From CG2-30-51-40 sp041753575 (GTDB lineage Bacteria > Desulfobacterota > DSM-4660 > Desulfatiglandales > Desulfatiglandaceae): a stretch of DNA of 24,154 nt. Numbering within the stretch: the stretch's first letter is position 1; each line of letters starts with the position of its first letter. The stretch spans positions 1 to 24,154 of the forward strand of contig JBGSUA010000194.1 of the NCBI GenBank assembly GCA_041753575.1, given 5' to 3'. The position numbers and the translations under genes are program-made. The notes under the pieces are model-generated. The model saw only the letters and a list, made by a program, of their open reading frames with translations, did no database searches and was not told where the DNA came from. Below are positions 23,618 through 24,154 of the stretch, one piece after another.

Positions 23618-24154
23618 CACCTTTTACGGCTTGAGCCATATTCTCTTCGACTTTTCTATGAAGGTTAATTCGAGGGAAACGGTAGCTTTGCTGGGTCGTA
23701 ACGGAGGAGGCCGAACAACTGCCCTGAAATCTATCATGGGTTTGGCCAAGACCCGTGATGGTAAAATCATCTTTAAGGACAACAATATAGCGGGATTGCC
23801 TGCATACAGAATATCTAAGCTCGGAATTGGCTATGTCCCCGAAGACAGAAGAGTCTTTCGGCGCCTAACCGTAAGAGAAAACATGGAGATTGCCTGTCAA
23901 AAACGACCAAAAGGATATTCCTCCAAGCAATGGAAAGTTGAGGAGTTTTTCAATATTTTCAATGTCCTTAAATTGCGAGCCAACAAACCAGCCGGAACCC
24001 TAAGCGGAGGTGAGCAGCAAATGCTTACGATCGCAAGAACAATGATGGGTAATCCGGAACTCATCCTGTTTGATGAGCCTACCGAAGGATTGGCGCCTTT
24101 AATTGTCCTAGAAATATTGAAATTTGTCTTATTGCTAAAAGAAGAGAATTTGAG
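23595..24154 (+). CDS. livF: Branched-chain-type ABC importer ATPase LivF, 3' truncated, Walker A lysine replaced
   Basis: The frame starts within the livG end (ATG at 23595) and runs off the right edge; about 186 residues are visible. It has the LivF hallmark VPEDRRVFRRLTVRENM, signature LSGGEQQM (about 136-143) and Walker B LILFDEPTEGLAP. Walker A reads GRNGGGRTT: the invariant lysine is arginine (R40, codon CGA at 23712-23714), and AAA/AAG to CGA needs at least two base changes. All other visible motifs are intact and there is no frameshift, so the gene looks maintained. The switch histidine lies beyond the window. Confidence 0.9.
   Translation, partial: MLSVIRINTFYGLSHILFDFSMKVNSRETVALLGRNGGGRTTALKSIMGLAKTRDGKIIFKDNNIAGLPAYRISKLGIGYVPEDRRVFRRLTVRENMEIACQKRPKGYSSKQWKVEEFFNIFNVLKLRANKPAGTLSGGEQQMLTIARTMMGNPELILFDEPTEGLAPLIVLEILKFVLLLKEENL

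Overview
The window joins two unlike DNA segments. From about 1 to 14,650 it is GC-rich and holds a bacterial phage-defence island. From about 14,650 to the right edge it is clearly more AT-rich and holds a regulated transport and catabolism gene set. The gene content (BREX, a branched-chain-type ABC importer, aconitase X in separate subunits, a UroD/MtaA-like methyltransferase) fits an anaerobic or facultative bacterium, perhaps a Desulfobacterota-type lineage. No rRNA or other lineage marker is present, so this placement is inference.

Defence island (1-13,094): the right part of a type 1 BREX locus, all on the + strand. The order is rqlH (RecQ-like helicase fused to a phosphoribosyltransferase, truncated by the window edge), rqlI (DprA/Smf-like), pglX (adenine methyltransferase), a DUF1016/YhcG-type PD-(D/E)XK nuclease, pglZ, a broken GxxExxY gene carried between inverted repeats, and brxL. 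Genes from rqlH to pglZ overlap or are separated by at most 6 nt, so they are probably one transcript. brxA, brxB and brxC are not in the window and would be expected to the left. The rqlH/rqlI pair matches the known PsyrTA (RqlHI) toxin-antitoxin/defence pair. BrxL is unusual: its C-terminus resembles the phospholipase-D-like MIT_C domain rather than a Lon protease domain. pglX carries a low-GC block exactly where the target-recognition region should be.

Island edge (13,095-14,680): an internally deleted IS110-family transposase remnant (minus strand), an intact Phd/VapC-type toxin-antitoxin pair with a palindromic operator, and a possible transposase C-terminal fragment. This looks like the scarred right boundary of the island.

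Catabolic region (15,000-24,154): a GntR/FCD regulator with a candidate operator, an unrecognised 143-aa ORF, the two aconitase X subunits, a periplasmic substrate-binding protein, a UroD/MtaA-like methyltransferase with a zinc-site pattern, and the importer subunits LivH, LivM, LivG and LivF (LivF cut by the window edge). The natural reading is uptake of a small amino-acid-like compound, dehydration by aconitase X and possibly cobamide-linked demethylation. LivF has arginine in place of the Walker A lysine, and LivG has a degenerate signature motif. These two defects fall in the same composite ATP site, which suggests an importer with one canonical and one degenerate site.
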